This document shows positions 35,544-45,580 of a stretch of 64,000 bases of DNA, in pieces. The notes under the pieces were generated by a model that was not told the DNA's origin, did no database searches, and saw only the letters and a program-made list of their open reading frames with translations. The stretch comes from Marinomonas communis (GTDB lineage Bacteria; Pseudomonadota; Gammaproteobacteria; Pseudomonadales; Marinomonadaceae). Position 1 is the first letter of the stretch. Every line of letters begins with the position of its first letter. A program made the translations under genes and the position numbers. The stretch spans positions 397,747 through 461,746 of the forward strand of contig NZ_SNZA01000004.1 of NCBI RefSeq assembly GCF_004363305.1, in the 5' to 3' direction.

Positions 35544-37178
35544 ATGAGCCAACATATTCATCACGATATCGTTATTATCGGCGCCGGTGCAGCGGGCCTA
35601 ACTCTTGCTTTAGAGCTTGCGAACAAACACAACGTCGCCATTTTAACAAAAGGTGATATCGCTGAAGGCTCGACCCTTTATGCTCAGGGCGGTGTTGCCG
35701 CTGTGTTGTCAGAAAAAGACACGGTTGACTCCCATGTACAAGATACCATTGTAGCGGGAGCCGAATTAGGCGACCAAGAGGCCATCCGCTTCACTGTCGA
35801 ACATTCCAAAGAGAGTATCGACTGGTTGATCGACCAAGGGGTTCCCTTTACTCGCTATGGCGACGATGACAGCTACCATTTAACTAAAGAAGGCGGCCAC
35901 AGCCATCGACGCATCATTCACGCAGCAGACGCAACTGGGTTAGCGATCTCAGAAACTTTGGTCAAAAATGCCTTGGCTCATGAGAATATCCATTTTTACC
36001 CCGATCGCGTTGCGGTTGACCTCATCACCACTCAAAAGCTTGGCTTAGCGGGTGAGAATCGCGTCATTGGCCTATATGCCCTGAACCAAAAGTCAGAGCA
36101 GGTTGAAGTGTTCCACGCGCGACGTGTTGCGTTAGCAACAGGCGGCAGCAGTAAAGTGTATTTGTACACCAGTAATCCAGACACCGCCTCCGGTGATGGT
36201 ATTGCCATGGCATGGCGCGCTGGCTGTCGAGTGGGTAATATGGAGTTCAACCAATTCCACCCCACGTGTCTTTACGATGCGAAAGCAAAAACATTCCTGA
36301 TCTCAGAAGCGGTACGAGGTGAAGGCGGACGTCTATTGCTGCCTGATGGTACACGTTTCATGTTCAACTTTGATGAGCGCGGAGAACTTGCACCTCGAGA
36401 TATTGTTGCTCGTGCAATCGACCATGAGATGAAGCGTTTAGGGGTGAAACACGTCTTACTGGACATTTCTCATAAAGATCCAGAATTCATCAAAGAACAC
36501 TTCCCTACCATTTATAAGCGCTGCCTCAGCTACGGTCATGACATGACCAAAGGTCCTATCCCCGTAGTACCAGCGGCACATTATACTTGTGGTGGTGTGG
36601 TCGTAGATCAGTTTGGTGCGACAGATGTCAAAGACCTGTATGCCATTGGTGAAACCTCTTACACAGGGCTTCATGGGGCGAACCGCCTGGCCAGTAACTC
36701 CTTATTAGAGTGTATTGTTTACGCACGCTCAGCGGCGCAGCAGATTTTGTCGGACAACGCGCTAAGGGCTACTTATAAGATCCCAGACTGGGATGCTTCC
36801 AAGGTGACTGACTCAGATGAAGACGTAGTCATCACCCACAACTGGCATGAGCTCAGACGTTTTATGTGGGATTACGTGGGTATTGTGAGAACAAACAAAC
36901 GTCTGCTTCGTGCAAAGCACAGAGTAGATTTGCTACTGTCTGAAATTGACGAATTCTATTCCAATTATCGTGTTACGGCGGATTTACTTGAACTGCGTAA
37001 CTTGGCAGTGGTTGCGGATTTGATTATCCAGTCTGCTATGGCTCGTAAAGAAAGTCGCGGATTGCACTTCACTTTAGATTACCCTGATAAGCTAGAGCAA
37101 ACTGGCCCAACTATTTTGAAGCCTCGGATTCGCTCTTCTGAGCTGGCAAACCAAGCAGCTTCTGCACACAAAGCCTAG
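35544..37178 (+). CDS. nadB: L-aspartate oxidase
   Basis: About 544 residues from ATG 35544; an upstream ATG at 35466 would add 26 residues not expected in the family. The FAD-binding motif [16 protein letters not shown] begins near residue 10. The succinate dehydrogenase-like flavoprotein signatures [12 protein letters not shown] and ARGGEGGRLL-type ([12 protein letters not shown]) loops are visible, with [18 protein letters not shown]. NadB oxidises aspartate to iminoaspartate, the first step of NAD synthesis. It is divergent from rpoE, as in many gammaproteobacteria, and overlaps the convergent ygfX end by 68 bp. Confidence 0.95.
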   Translation: MSQHIHHDIVIIGAGAAGLTLALELANKHNVAILTKGDIAEGSTLYAQGGVAAVLSEKDTVDSHVQDTIVAGAELGDQEAIRFTVEHSKESIDWLIDQGVPFTRYGDDDSYHLTKEGGHSHRRIIHAADATGLAISETLVKNALAHENIHFYPDRVAVDLITTQKLGLAGENRVIGLYALNQKSEQVEVFHARRVALATGGSSKVYLYTSNPDTASGDGIAMAWRAGCRVGNMEFNQFHPTCLYDAKAKTFLISEAVRGEGGRLLLPDGTRFMFNFDERGELAPRDIVARAIDHEMKRLGVKHVLLDISHKDPEFIKEHFPTIYKRCLSYGHDMTKGPIPVVPAAHYTCGGVVVDQFGATDVKDLYAIGETSYTGLHGANRLASNSLLECIVYARSAAQQILSDNALRATYKIPDWDASKVTDSDEDVVITHNWHELRRFMWDYVGIVRTNKRLLRAKHRVDLLLSEIDEFYSNYRVTADLLELRNLAVVADLIIQSAMARKESRGLHFTLDYPDKLEQTGPTILKPRIRSSELANQAASAHKA

Positions 37179-37569
37179 AACGCAGTTCGCGGTATTCAGA
37201 CTCAATAAATTGGTCCCGATAGACTACTTGGTACTTAACGCAATAAATGACCAAACGCTGCCATAGTGTGGCGTTTGGGCTGGCATGCATCACGAGCAAC
37301 ATCCAATACTCGTTTAAATACAGCAACGTGACATCAGCCTGCCAACGGGGACTTTGCCAGCGGACAGTTTCTTCCAATACTTCAAGCGTCGGCAGTGCTG
37401 CAAATCGTGTATAAACTAAAAAGGCCAACACAGCCAGAAAACCAACACTTTGCCACACTACGGACCACTGCAGCAGGACGATCAAAAGCCCTACTGCGAG
37501 CGAACCGACGAGGCTTGATAACAAGCCCAACCGAGAACGTTTAAGCGCGATAGTTCTCAGGCTGTACAC
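37111..37569 (-). CDS. ygfX: YgfX-like membrane protein (CptA family)
   Basis: About 150 residues. Two adjacent transmembrane helices lie near residues 15-55, followed by a soluble part. The start is uncertain: GTG 37569 or TTG 37578, both inside the sdhE gene, so translation is probably coupled. Proteins of this family were described as the toxin CptA of the CptAB pair, although SdhE is now regarded as a flavinylation factor. Size, topology and neighbourhood support the call rather than strong motifs. The 3' end overlaps nadB by 68 bp on the opposite strand. Confidence 0.75.
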   Translation of the reverse strand: MYSLRTIALKRSRLGLLSSLVGSLAVGLLIVLLQWSVVWQSVGFLAVLAFLVYTRFAALPTLEVLEETVRWQSPRWQADVTLLYLNEYWMLLVMHASPNATLWQRLVIYCVKYQVVYRDQFIESEYRELRSRLCVQKLLGLPAQKSESEASK

Positions 37570-37825
37570 GAGTAACAATCAAGTGAACGATGCGAGCTAA
37601 ATCAGGATCTTCAGGCACTTCCTTCTGCATAAACCAAGGAAAGATCTCTTGGTCCTCACATTCGATAAGCTTATAAAAACGCTGTTTGTCCTCGTCATCC
37701 AGTGTTAGAAACACTTCATCCAAAAACGGTTCAAACAACACATCTAACTCCAGCATGCCGCGGCGACATTGCCATTTCAATCGCTTAAAGCCCGCAGAAT
37801 CTTTTGATTCGATTTTATCTGTCAT
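37541..37825 (-). CDS. sdhE: FAD assembly factor SdhE (CptB)
   Basis: About 94 residues from ATG 37825, preceded by a GGGGAG RBS; a longer frame to 37855 exists. The family motif RGxxE is present in CRRGMLELD, followed by the FEPFLDEVFLTLDDEDKQRFYKLIECEDQEIFPW-type five-helix sequence. SdhE promotes covalent FAD attachment to SdhA and FrdA. NadB, a paralogue of SdhA that binds FAD noncovalently, is encoded convergently next door. In enterobacteria sdhE-ygfX is divergent from ygfZ; here ygfZ is about 9.5 kb away. Confidence 0.93.
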   Translation of the reverse strand: MTDKIESKDSAGFKRLKWQCRRGMLELDVLFEPFLDEVFLTLDDEDKQRFYKLIECEDQEIFPWFMQKEVPEDPDLARIVHLIVTRVQPENYRA

Positions 37826-38064
37826 GATTGGTACTCCCCAATAAGTACGCGCCATTATAGCGGTTCACTGTGCGTCGGCAACTCACCATCATGGCAAAAT
37901 ACCGCAATGTTGACCTTTATCTGTCACGATTGCAGGAAAGTTCCGTCCAAGATAACGTTACCCTAGATAATTTGATCGACTTAACGATTTCTTAAGTACA
38001 AAAAAAAGTCCCTAGCAAGACTCGATACACCAACTTGACGACACAACTACAGGTAAGGAATGTC

Positions 38065-38499
38065 ATGTTAAAACAACTGATCACCATGATGCTGCTCACA
38101 TTGACAATAGCGACCACCCACGCCGCAGAGCATACGGTCAAAATGCTCAATCAAAGTGAATGGGGCTACATGTCCTTTGAGCCAAGTTTTCTGAAAGTTG
38201 AAGTAGGTGACACCGTCACATTTGAACCCACCACACCAGGACATAATGCCGTCACCATCAATTACATGATCCCAACCGGCGCAAATCGCTATCGCGGTGA
38301 AATTGGCCAACCCATTACCATGACCATCAATAAAGAAGGCTTCTACGGCATAGAATGCGCTCCGCATTTAACCATGGGAATGGTCATGATCATTCAAGCT
38401 GGAGAAGACGATATCACGCAGTTTAAGATCCCCAAAACGCTCCCTAAACAGGCCAAACGCCGTTTTAATGACATCAAAGAGTACGCTATTGATCGCTAG
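38065..38499 (+). CDS. Pseudoazurin (type I copper protein)
   Basis: About 144 residues from ATG 38065, with an AAGGAATG-type RBS; an upstream TTG frame is less likely. Signal peptide (about 1-20, ending THA-A). The type I copper ligands are visible: H in TPGHNAV, then C, H and M in GIECAPHLTMGM. Pseudoazurins shuttle electrons in the periplasm, often to copper nitrite reductase, but no denitrification gene is nearby. Divergent from sdhE and isolated from the polyol genes that follow. Confidence 0.92.
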   Translation: MLKQLITMMLLTLTIATTHAAEHTVKMLNQSEWGYMSFEPSFLKVEVGDTVTFEPTTPGHNAVTINYMIPTGANRYRGEIGQPITMTINKEGFYGIECAPHLTMGMVMIIQAGEDDITQFKIPKTLPKQAKRRFNDIKEYAIDR

Positions 38500-38806
38500 C
38501 TCTCGTTCCTGATTGATCCCACCTTTTGATCTGGGGGTTCCTTGGGTGCCCCCTGTTTCGATACTTTATTGTACCGCCCGCCAAACACTGCTCATAAAAC
38601 AATCAAATACAGCAAAGTCAAAAGAGTATTATTTTGACTGCATTTTTAGTCAAATTTCACATATCCAAACAAAAAAGTACCAATAGTGGCTATTTGTGTA
38701 CTAGTGAGTCAATTGAGACTTGTTCTATATTTACTGGGCTTGATTTAAAAGTGTTCAAGCCACTAGGTGCGACAATAAAAAGAAACTTACCCAAATGGGA
38801 GAACCT
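38500..38806 (+). promoter_or_regulatory. Intergenic region upstream of the polyol operon
   Basis: Noncoding, 307 bp. A weak GGGGG/CCCCC hairpin (38533-38553) may end the pseudoazurin transcript. Further on, the hexamer AGTCAA occurs in direct orientation at 38616, 38648 and 38707 and inverted at 38634, where TTTGACT and AGTCAAA make a 7-bp dyad (38633-38654). The same half-site is present in front of the xylulokinase gene. These may be binding sites of the AraC-type activator. RBS GGGAG lies before the ATG at 38807. Confidence 0.45.
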
Positions 38807-40114
38807 ATGAAAAGTCTTACCAAAACAGCCATCGCATGTGCTGTCTCTCTAGCTGCCTTCAATGCATTCGCAGAAACTGAAATTACGATCGCTACCGTTA
38901 ACAACGGTCACATGATCGAAATGCAAAAACTTACTCCAGAGTTCGAGAAACAATACCCTGACATCAAATTGAAGTGGGTCACACTTGAAGAAGGTGTTTT
39001 GCGTCAAAACGTTACCCAAGATATTGCTAACGGCAGTGGCTTGTACGATGTGATGACCATCGGTATGTATGAGGCTCCGATTTGGGGTGAGCGCGGTTGG
39101 TTAGAGCCGATTGACACAAGTGGCGACTATGATGTTGAAGATATTCTTCCGTCTATTCGTGGGGGCCTATCTTACAACGACACTATGTATGCAGCGCCAT
39201 TCTATGGTGAAAGCTCTATGGTTATGTACCGCAAGGACTTAGCTGATAAAGCTGGCGTAACCATCGGCGACCGTGATAGCTGGGAACACATTCGTGATGC
39301 TGCGGCAGCTATGAATGATCCAGATAACGGCGTTTATGGTATCTGTCTTCGCGGTAAAGCCGGCTGGGGTGACAATATGGCCTTCCTATCGGCAATGGCG
39401 AACTCTTTCGGAGCTCGTTGGTTTGATATGGACTGGAAACCACAGTTGACCAGTGATGAGTGGAAAAACGCGGTTAACTTCTACGTTGACCTGCTAAATA
39501 AATACGGACCTCCAGGTGCCAGCGGTAACAGCTTCAACGAAAACTTGGCGCTGTTCAACGAAGGCAAGTGTGGTATGTGGATTGACGCCACGATCGCAGC
39601 ATCTTTCGTAACAGATCCTAAGCAATCAAAAGTCGCTGACAAAGTCGCTTTTGCTCAGTCTCCGTATGCGGTAACTGAAAAAGGTGCAAACTGGCTATGG
39701 TCTTGGGCATTGGGCATCCCTGCAGCAACAAAACATGCTGAAGCAGCACAAACGTTCGTTCGCTGGGCAACGTCTAAGGAATACATCAAGTTAGTGGCTG
39801 AGCACAATGGTTGGGGCGCTGTTCCAACTGGTACTCGTACATCGACTTATGAAAATCCTGAGTTCACAAAAGCCGCGGTGTTTGCAGATGCTGAGCTAAA
39901 AGCTATCAACTCTGCTAACCCTAATGACAGCACACTAAAACCATCGCCATATGTTGGTGTGCAGTTTGCTGCGATTCCTGAGTTCCAAGCAATTGGTACA
40001 ACCACTGGCCAAATGGTGTCTGGTGCCTTGTCCGGCAGCTTGTCTGTTGATAAAGCGCTAGAGTCTGCAAACCGTTCGGCGGATCGCCAAATGCGTCAGG
40101 CTGGTTACTACTAA
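38807..40114 (+). CDS. mtlE: Polyol ABC transporter substrate-binding protein (MtlE/SmoE-like)
   Basis: About 435 residues with a signal peptide ending AFA-E near residue 22; ATG 38807 has GGGAG nine bases upstream, whereas ATG 38795 overlaps that RBS. Class I/family 1 solute-binding protein with typical ANGSGLYDVMTIGMYEAPIWGERGWLEPID. It resembles mannitol/sorbitol (glucitol) binding proteins MtlE/SmoE, supported by the mannitol dehydrogenase gene in the same cluster. Two hairpins follow it before the permease genes. Confidence 0.9.
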   Translation: MKSLTKTAIACAVSLAAFNAFAETEITIATVNNGHMIEMQKLTPEFEKQYPDIKLKWVTLEEGVLRQNVTQDIANGSGLYDVMTIGMYEAPIWGERGWLEPIDTSGDYDVEDILPSIRGGLSYNDTMYAAPFYGESSMVMYRKDLADKAGVTIGDRDSWEHIRDAAAAMNDPDNGVYGICLRGKAGWGDNMAFLSAMANSFGARWFDMDWKPQLTSDEWKNAVNFYVDLLNKYGPPGASGNSFNENLALFNEGKCGMWIDATIAASFVTDPKQSKVADKVAFAQSPYAVTEKGANWLWSWALGIPAATKHAEAAQTFVRWATSKEYIKLVAEHNGWGAVPTGTRTSTYENPEFTKAAVFADAELKAINSANPNDSTLKPSPYVGVQFAAIPEFQAIGTTTGQMVSGALSGSLSVDKALESANRSADRQMRQAGYY

Positions 40115-40162
40115 ATAACGTTTTTACGTTATCGCTTGAGAGTAGGGCCTAGCCCTGCTCTC
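40115..40162 (+). repeat. Tandem hairpins between mtlE and mtlF
   Basis: A 6-bp stem (40115-40120 with 40127-40132) is followed by an 11-bp stem (40138-40148 with 40152-40162, one G-T pair). No U-run follows. Such structures after binding-protein genes commonly protect the upstream mRNA and lower permease expression. Confidence 0.65.
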
Positions 40163-40219
40163 TTGCCTCTTATAAATCGTCGCGAGACGCGCTAAAAGCT
40201 AATCACGAGAGAAAATCCC

Positions 40220-41080
40220 ATGAAGCGTTCCATCACTCGCTTGTTAATGGCGCCTTCAGTCATTCTGCTGTTGGTCTGGATGATAGTGCCATTATCAATG
40301 ACTATCTATTTCTCAACCATCAATTACAACCTGCTCTACCCTGGTCGTAACAATTTTGTTGGTTGGATGAACTTTGAATTCTTTGTAACCGATCCAGGGT
40401 TCTGGATAGCCGTTTCTAACACATTGATTTTGTTAGGGTCGGTGTTGGTCATCACAGTGGTGCTGGGTGTTGCGCTGTCTGCGTTGATTGATAAACCATT
40501 CTTCGGGCGAAACATCGTCCGCGTGTTACTGATCTCACCATTTTTCATCATGCCAACGGTTAACGCCTTGATCTGGAAAAACATGATGATGAACCCGGTG
40601 TACGGTATTTTCGCTTGGATTTCGAACTCTTTAGGGCTTGAGCCGATTGATTGGCTGTCCAATTATCCGCTGATGTCCATCATCATTATGGTGAGCTGGC
40701 AATGGCTACCCTTCGCTATTCTAGTATTTGTCACAGCATTGCAATCACAAGATACAGAGCAAAAAGAAGCGGCTCAGATGGACGGCGCGAATGGCTGGCA
40801 TATTTTCCGCTACCTAACGGTCCCTCATCTGGCACGTCCTATCGCTGTCGTTGTCATGATCGAGACCATTTTCCTACTGGCAGTATTTGCTGAAATTTAC
40901 GTATCGACAGGTGGTGGTCCAGGTTACGACAGTACCAACCTTGCTTACCTGATTTACAACCAAGCCTTGCTTCAATATGACGTCGGTGTTGCTTCAGCTG
41001 GTGGGTTATTCGCTGTACTACTCGCCAACATTGTAGCGTTCTTCTTAATCCGCGCTGTCGGCAAAAATCTAACGGTGTAA
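40220..41080 (+). CDS. mtlF: Polyol ABC transporter permease (MtlF/SmoF-like)
   Basis: 286 residues with six predicted membrane segments and the MalF-type EAA motif EAAQMDGANGWHIFRYLTVP near residue 190. Pairs with the next permease to form the channel for the sugar alcohol. The permease pair follows the binding-protein gene after 105 bp. Confidence 0.9.
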   Translation: MKRSITRLLMAPSVILLLVWMIVPLSMTIYFSTINYNLLYPGRNNFVGWMNFEFFVTDPGFWIAVSNTLILLGSVLVITVVLGVALSALIDKPFFGRNIVRVLLISPFFIMPTVNALIWKNMMMNPVYGIFAWISNSLGLEPIDWLSNYPLMSIIIMVSWQWLPFAILVFVTALQSQDTEQKEAAQMDGANGWHIFRYLTVPHLARPIAVVVMIETIFLLAVFAEIYVSTGGGPGYDSTNLAYLIYNQALLQYDVGVASAGGLFAVLLANIVAFFLIRAVGKNLTV

Positions 41081-41090
41081 GGGGACGATC

Positions 41091-41921
41091 ATGACTTTAA
41101 CGCAACAACGAAAATTAAAAACCATCTTAGTAGGGCTGGCCTCATGGGCAGTTGCTCTGCTGCTGTTCTTCCCGATTTTTTGGATGTTTATCACGTCGTT
41201 CAAAACTGAGCTGCAAGCGATCTCTGTACCGCCACAGCTGTTCTTTGAACCAACCTTTGAGAACTTCTCAATTGTTCAGGAGCGTAGTGATTACCTTAAG
41301 CATGCTTGGAACTCCGTGGTAACGTCATTTGGTGCCACCATTTTGGCTCTGATCATTGCGATTCCAGCAGCGTACTCCATGGCCTTTTTCCCGGGTAAGA
41401 AAACCAAAGACATTCTGCTATGGATGCTGTCCACAAAAATGCTTCCAGCAGTAGGTGTACTGGTCCCTATCTACATCCTATCTCGCGACTACGGTCTGCT
41501 GGATTCGAAACTGGGTCTGGTGATTATCTTTACCCTGATGAATCTGCCGATCATTGTCTGGATGCTGTTCTCGTACTTCAAAGATTTACCAAAAGAAATC
41601 TTGGAAGCAGCACGTATGGACGGTGCAACACCTTGGGATGAAATGATTAAGGTTGTGTTGCCTCTTTCTGTTGGCGGTATTGCGTCAACTGGTTTGCTAT
41701 CCATCGTATTGTGCTGGAATGAAGCATTCTGGTCATTGAACTTAACCGCATCAGAGGCAGCGCCTCTAACAGCAATGATCGCTTCTTACTCAAGCCCTGA
41801 AGGCTTGTTCTGGGCGAAATTATCTGCCGCATCCACACTTGCTTGTGCCCCAATCGTGATTTTTGGCTGGTTCTGTCAGAAACAATTGGTACAAGGCCTA
41901 ACATTCGGCGCAGTGAAATAG
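41091..41921 (+). CDS. mtlG: Polyol ABC transporter permease (MtlG/SmoG-like)
   Basis: 276 residues, six membrane segments, MalG-type EAA loop EAARMDGATPWDEMIKVVLP near residue 165. It lies 10 bp after mtlF with a GGGGAC-like RBS before the start. Confidence 0.9.
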   Translation: MTLTQQRKLKTILVGLASWAVALLLFFPIFWMFITSFKTELQAISVPPQLFFEPTFENFSIVQERSDYLKHAWNSVVTSFGATILALIIAIPAAYSMAFFPGKKTKDILLWMLSTKMLPAVGVLVPIYILSRDYGLLDSKLGLVIIFTLMNLPIIVWMLFSYFKDLPKEILEAARMDGATPWDEMIKVVLPLSVGGIASTGLLSIVLCWNEAFWSLNLTASEAAPLTAMIASYSSPEGLFWAKLSAASTLACAPIVIFGWFCQKQLVQGLTFGAVK

Positions 41922-41939
41922 TTTATAGGAATAATAAGA

Positions 41940-43043
41940 ATGGCTTACTTAAACATAACTGAATTACAAAAACACTATGATAACTACCACGCACTGCGCG
42001 GCATTAACTTAGCCATCGAAGAAGGCGAATTCATTGTCTTCGTTGGTCCGTCTGGTTGTGGTAAATCGACACTACTTCGTACCATTGCAGGCCTAGAATC
42101 CAGCACTGGTGGCACCATCGAATTAGATGGCCGCGACATCACCGAGTTGTCGTCTTCTAAGCGCGACTTGGCCATGGTGTTCCAATCTTATGCCTTGTAC
42201 CCACACATGACAGTGGCTGACAACCTAAGCTTTGCCCTGCGCCTAGCGAAAGAAGAACAAAGCGTAATTGACGAAAAAGTGAAATCGGTTTCAGCATCAC
42301 TACAGCTTGATAAGTTGCTAGAACGTAAACCGAAAGAACTGTCCGGCGGTCAGCGCCAACGTGTGGCCATCGGTCGCGCGATTGTGCGCCAACCAAAGGT
42401 TTTCCTATTTGACGAGCCTCTGTCCAACCTAGACGCGGCATTACGTGTACAAATGCGTTTAGAGCTAGCACGTCTACACAAAAAACTTGGCACGACTATG
42501 ATCTACGTGACCCACGACCAAGTAGAAGCCATGACCTTGGCCGATCGCGTGGTGATCCTGAACGCTGGTCAAATTGAGCAAGTGGGTACTCCACTTGAGT
42601 TGTACCGCTCACCAAACAGCCGCTTCGTTGCAGAGTTTATCGGTACACCTAAGATGAACCTGATTGAACTGGACAATGTGGTGCGCGAAGCCGATACACT
42701 GCACCTCAAATTACTGAACGCTAGCATCGACTTCCCTGTCGCTAGAACACATGGTCCATTGCCAGACAATGCAATCATGGGGATTCGCCCAGAGCACATG
42801 CACATCGTTGAAAGTGACGGCGATGTCATGGGTAAAGTTGAGCTGATTGAGCACCTTGGCTCTGAAGCATATACCCACATTCGTTTAGCCAATGATCAAA
42901 CCATCATCGTGAAAACGTCTGCCCGAACCAACATCAAGGATGGCGAAGAAGTTCAAATTCGCGTAGATCGCGAAGAAATCATTCTATTCAATGAGAACGA
43001 CCGCGTGTTTTCTGTTGTTGCTGAGGAAGCTGGCCATGAGTAA
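41940..43043 (+). CDS. mtlK: Polyol ABC transporter ATP-binding protein (MtlK/SmoK-like)
   Basis: 367 residues. Walker [10 protein letters not shown] at 36-44, signature LSGGQ at 134-138, Walker B VFLFDE at 153-158, then a C-terminal OB-type regulatory domain (about 240-360) as in MalK/UgpC. Energises the MtlEFG importer. The last eight bases overlap the dehydrogenase start, so the genes are translationally coupled. Confidence 0.93.
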   Translation: MAYLNITELQKHYDNYHALRGINLAIEEGEFIVFVGPSGCGKSTLLRTIAGLESSTGGTIELDGRDITELSSSKRDLAMVFQSYALYPHMTVADNLSFALRLAKEEQSVIDEKVKSVSASLQLDKLLERKPKELSGGQRQRVAIGRAIVRQPKVFLFDEPLSNLDAALRVQMRLELARLHKKLGTTMIYVTHDQVEAMTLADRVVILNAGQIEQVGTPLELYRSPNSRFVAEFIGTPKMNLIELDNVVREADTLHLKLLNASIDFPVARTHGPLPDNAIMGIRPEHMHIVESDGDVMGKVELIEHLGSEAYTHIRLANDQTIIVKTSARTNIKDGEEVQIRVDREEIILFNENDRVFSVVAEEAGHE

Positions 43044-44466
43044 TCAATTACATGCTACGCGCAATGCGGATAAGTTATTGGTGCGCAATTATGATCGCTC
43101 AGACATTCAGGCAGGTGTCATGCACCTTGGTGTCGGTGCTTTCCACCGAGCACACCAAGCTGTGTACTTTGATCGATTGCTGGAAACACCAGAAGGCAAA
43201 AACTGGGGCATCATTGGGGTGAATTTACGCCCCCATGATTCACAAGCATTTAGTCGTTTTGTTGCGCAAAAAGGCGAATACGTTCTAAAGACAATGGATC
43301 CTGAAGGCCATACTGAATACGAACACATTCGTGCCATCATCGGACAAATTGACGGGGCTCAGACTCCTGAACTGGTCGATGAAACCATGGCCAGCGAAAA
43401 CATTAAGCTGATTACTTCGACGGTCACGGAAGGCGGTTACTATTTAGATGAAAACCGCCAACTCATGCTAGATCATGAAGCAATCGAAGCCGACATTGCG
43501 GGTGGGCGTAATACTATCTATGCCTTCCTTTACGCAGGACTAAAACGCCGTAGCCAAACTTCGAAAGCGAAGATCACCTTGTTATGTTGCGATAATTTGC
43601 GTCATAACGGTGAAGTGATGGAAGCAGGTCTGATGCAGTTCCTAGCGGCAAAAGGCGATGCTGAACTTGCGGCTTGGGTAGAAGAAAATGTGACTTTCCC
43701 TTGCTCCATGGTCGATCGTATTACACCGAAGCCTAGCCCTGTGCATGTGCAAGATGTACAAGAAACGTTTGGCATTGACGATCAAATGACGGTGATGGGT
43801 GAAGACTACCTACAGTGGGTCATTCAAGATCACTTTGCGACAGACAAGCCTGCCCTAGACTTAGTCAATGCACAGTTTGTTGACGATGTCGTAGCATATG
43901 AAGAAGCAAAAATTCGCATTCTTAATGCTGGCCATACCAATGTGGTGTACCAAGCGGCATTGAAGGGCATGCAGTTCTTTGATGAGGCCATGCGTGACGA
44001 AGAGCTAAGAGATTACTTTGACCGCTTTATCACTGAGGATTCCATCCCCGCGATTGGTGACTCCATCGTTGATTTGCCGGCCTACCATAAAATCATCGCA
44101 CGTCGTTTTAGTAACGCCAACATTGGTGATACGGTAGAGCGAATCTGTACCGATGGCTACGCGAAGTTCCCGATCTTTGTGTACCCTTCTTTAGTAGGCT
44201 GTTACAAAATTGGACGCACACCAGCGAAAACCCTTCAAGGGATTGCAGCATGGTTTGTCTATGTACAAAAGTCGCGAGCAGGCACGGTGGCAACACCGTA
44301 TCATGAACCGAACTTAGAAGCGCTTGAGCCATTTACGAATGACCCTCAAGGGATTGCAGCGTTTGTCTCTGATAGTTTTCTTTGGGGAGAAATTCCGACA
44401 GAATACCCTACATTCAAAGACGATCTCACAGCAGCGATCAACGCAATGCAATCGCAATACGCTTAG
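43036..44466 (+). CDS. mtlD: Mannitol/arabitol 2-dehydrogenase
   Basis: About 476 residues from ATG 43036, which follows GAGGAAG and overlaps the mtlK stop; a longer frame from 42991 is unlikely. Long-chain polyol dehydrogenase family: N-terminal NAD-binding half with GVGAFHRAHQAVYFD and a C-terminal half with the catalytic pattern KxxxxNxxH in KIRILNAGH (lysine about 292, Asn 297 and His 300). In Pseudomonas fluorescens such an enzyme oxidises mannitol, glucitol and arabitol to ketoses. Here it would give fructose or xylulose in the cytoplasm. Confidence 0.93.
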   Translation: MSNQLHATRNADKLLVRNYDRSDIQAGVMHLGVGAFHRAHQAVYFDRLLETPEGKNWGIIGVNLRPHDSQAFSRFVAQKGEYVLKTMDPEGHTEYEHIRAIIGQIDGAQTPELVDETMASENIKLITSTVTEGGYYLDENRQLMLDHEAIEADIAGGRNTIYAFLYAGLKRRSQTSKAKITLLCCDNLRHNGEVMEAGLMQFLAAKGDAELAAWVEENVTFPCSMVDRITPKPSPVHVQDVQETFGIDDQMTVMGEDYLQWVIQDHFATDKPALDLVNAQFVDDVVAYEEAKIRILNAGHTNVVYQAALKGMQFFDEAMRDEELRDYFDRFITEDSIPAIGDSIVDLPAYHKIIARRFSNANIGDTVERICTDGYAKFPIFVYPSLVGCYKIGRTPAKTLQGIAAWFVYVQKSRAGTVATPYHEPNLEALEPFTNDPQGIAAFVSDSFLWGEIPTEYPTFKDDLTAAINAMQSQYA

Positions 44467-44474
44467 CGACATAG

Positions 44475-44510
44475 GAAGCGCTGGTAGGCTGTAACGCTCA
44501 TCAGCGCTTC
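44475..44510 (+). terminator. Inverted repeat after mtlD
   Basis: GAAGCGCTG (44475-44483) and CAGCGCTTC (44502-44510) are perfectly complementary around an 18-base loop, just past mtlD. No U-tract follows, so attenuation before the AraC gene is more likely than full termination. Confidence 0.45.
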
Positions 44511-44635
44511 TGAATGTTCTAAGCTGTAAGATACAAGCTAGACGACCATGGATTTACGTCTTGCGATACGCCGGAGCAACCGCTGCAGAGACATTAACCC
44601 GTTTGCTATCCGGCAAAATCGAAGTTGGTATAAAT

Positions 44636-45529
44636 ATGGCTACTACTACAATAACAAAAAGGGTCACCCCCGAATATGAACTCGTAGACGATGGCATTGA
44701 AACCATTCGCTATTTGGAACACGGCTTCCCTAGTGAATTAATTCGCTGGCATGCCCACGACGACTATGAACTGCACTTTATTGTGGCTTCGCAAGGTAAA
44801 GTGTTTGTCGGCGATTACATCGGCAACTACAAGCCAGGGCAGCTGATTTTAACTGGGCCACGCCTGCCTCATAACTGGATCTGCCAAGATGGTGATACCA
44901 GTGTGCCTCTGCGCGATATGGTGATTCGCTTTGATCACGAGTCGTTTGAATACGGTGCGAAAATATTCCCTGAGTTAGCCGAAGTTATGCCGATGTTGTT
45001 GCGTGCAAAATCAGGCATTGAGTTTTTCGATTTAGATTACGACTTCCTCAAAAGTGTATTTGAGAAGGTCCGTGACTCGTCCGGTTTACAGCGTGTGATC
45101 AACGCCCTACCACTGCTACACAAACTTTCCCAGAGCCGTAACTACCGCTTGCTGTCGACGGTTCAGATTGACTTAAAGTCCAGTGAAACACTGCAACGCA
45201 AGATCAACACTGTCGTTGACTATGTGTCTAAGAACTATGCCAATGACATTACACTGGCGGATGTGGCCAGTTTAATTGGCATGTCTGACAGCCACTTTTC
45301 TCGTTTTTTCAAGAAGGCCACCGGTAACCGTTTCACCGAATTTGTGAATCGCATGCGTATCAGCCGAGCCTGCAACTTACTCACCGAAACCGATCAACAA
45401 ATTGCCAACATTTGTTTCCAAGTTGGGTTCAATAACGTAGCGAACTTTAACCGTCGTTTTCATGAGTTAAAAGGCGTCACACCTAGAGATTTCCGCACTC
45501 AATACTACAAACGTATTGAAGGTCAGTAG
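44636..45529 (+). CDS. mtlR: AraC-family activator of polyol genes (MtlR-like)
   Basis: About 297 residues from ATG 44636; an upstream frame from 44561 would add 25 residues unlike the family. N-terminal cupin-type sensor (about 20-100, HAHDDYELHFIVASQGKVFVGDYIG) and a C-terminal double helix-turn-helix (about 195-290, with LADVASLIGMSDSHFSRFFKKATGNRFTEFV). In Pseudomonas fluorescens MtlR activates the mannitol/arabitol operon. Position next to mtlEFGKD makes that role likely here. RBS is weak. Confidence 0.88.
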   Translation: MATTTITKRVTPEYELVDDGIETIRYLEHGFPSELIRWHAHDDYELHFIVASQGKVFVGDYIGNYKPGQLILTGPRLPHNWICQDGDTSVPLRDMVIRFDHESFEYGAKIFPELAEVMPMLLRAKSGIEFFDLDYDFLKSVFEKVRDSSGLQRVINALPLLHKLSQSRNYRLLSTVQIDLKSSETLQRKINTVVDYVSKNYANDITLADVASLIGMSDSHFSRFFKKATGNRFTEFVNRMRISRACNLLTETDQQIANICFQVGFNNVANFNRRFHELKGVTPRDFRTQYYKRIEGQ

Positions 45530-45580
45530 CTCTCTCATTGTGTTTCCCCAGCAGTTATAGCCCTGCTGAAGGAAAGTTTA

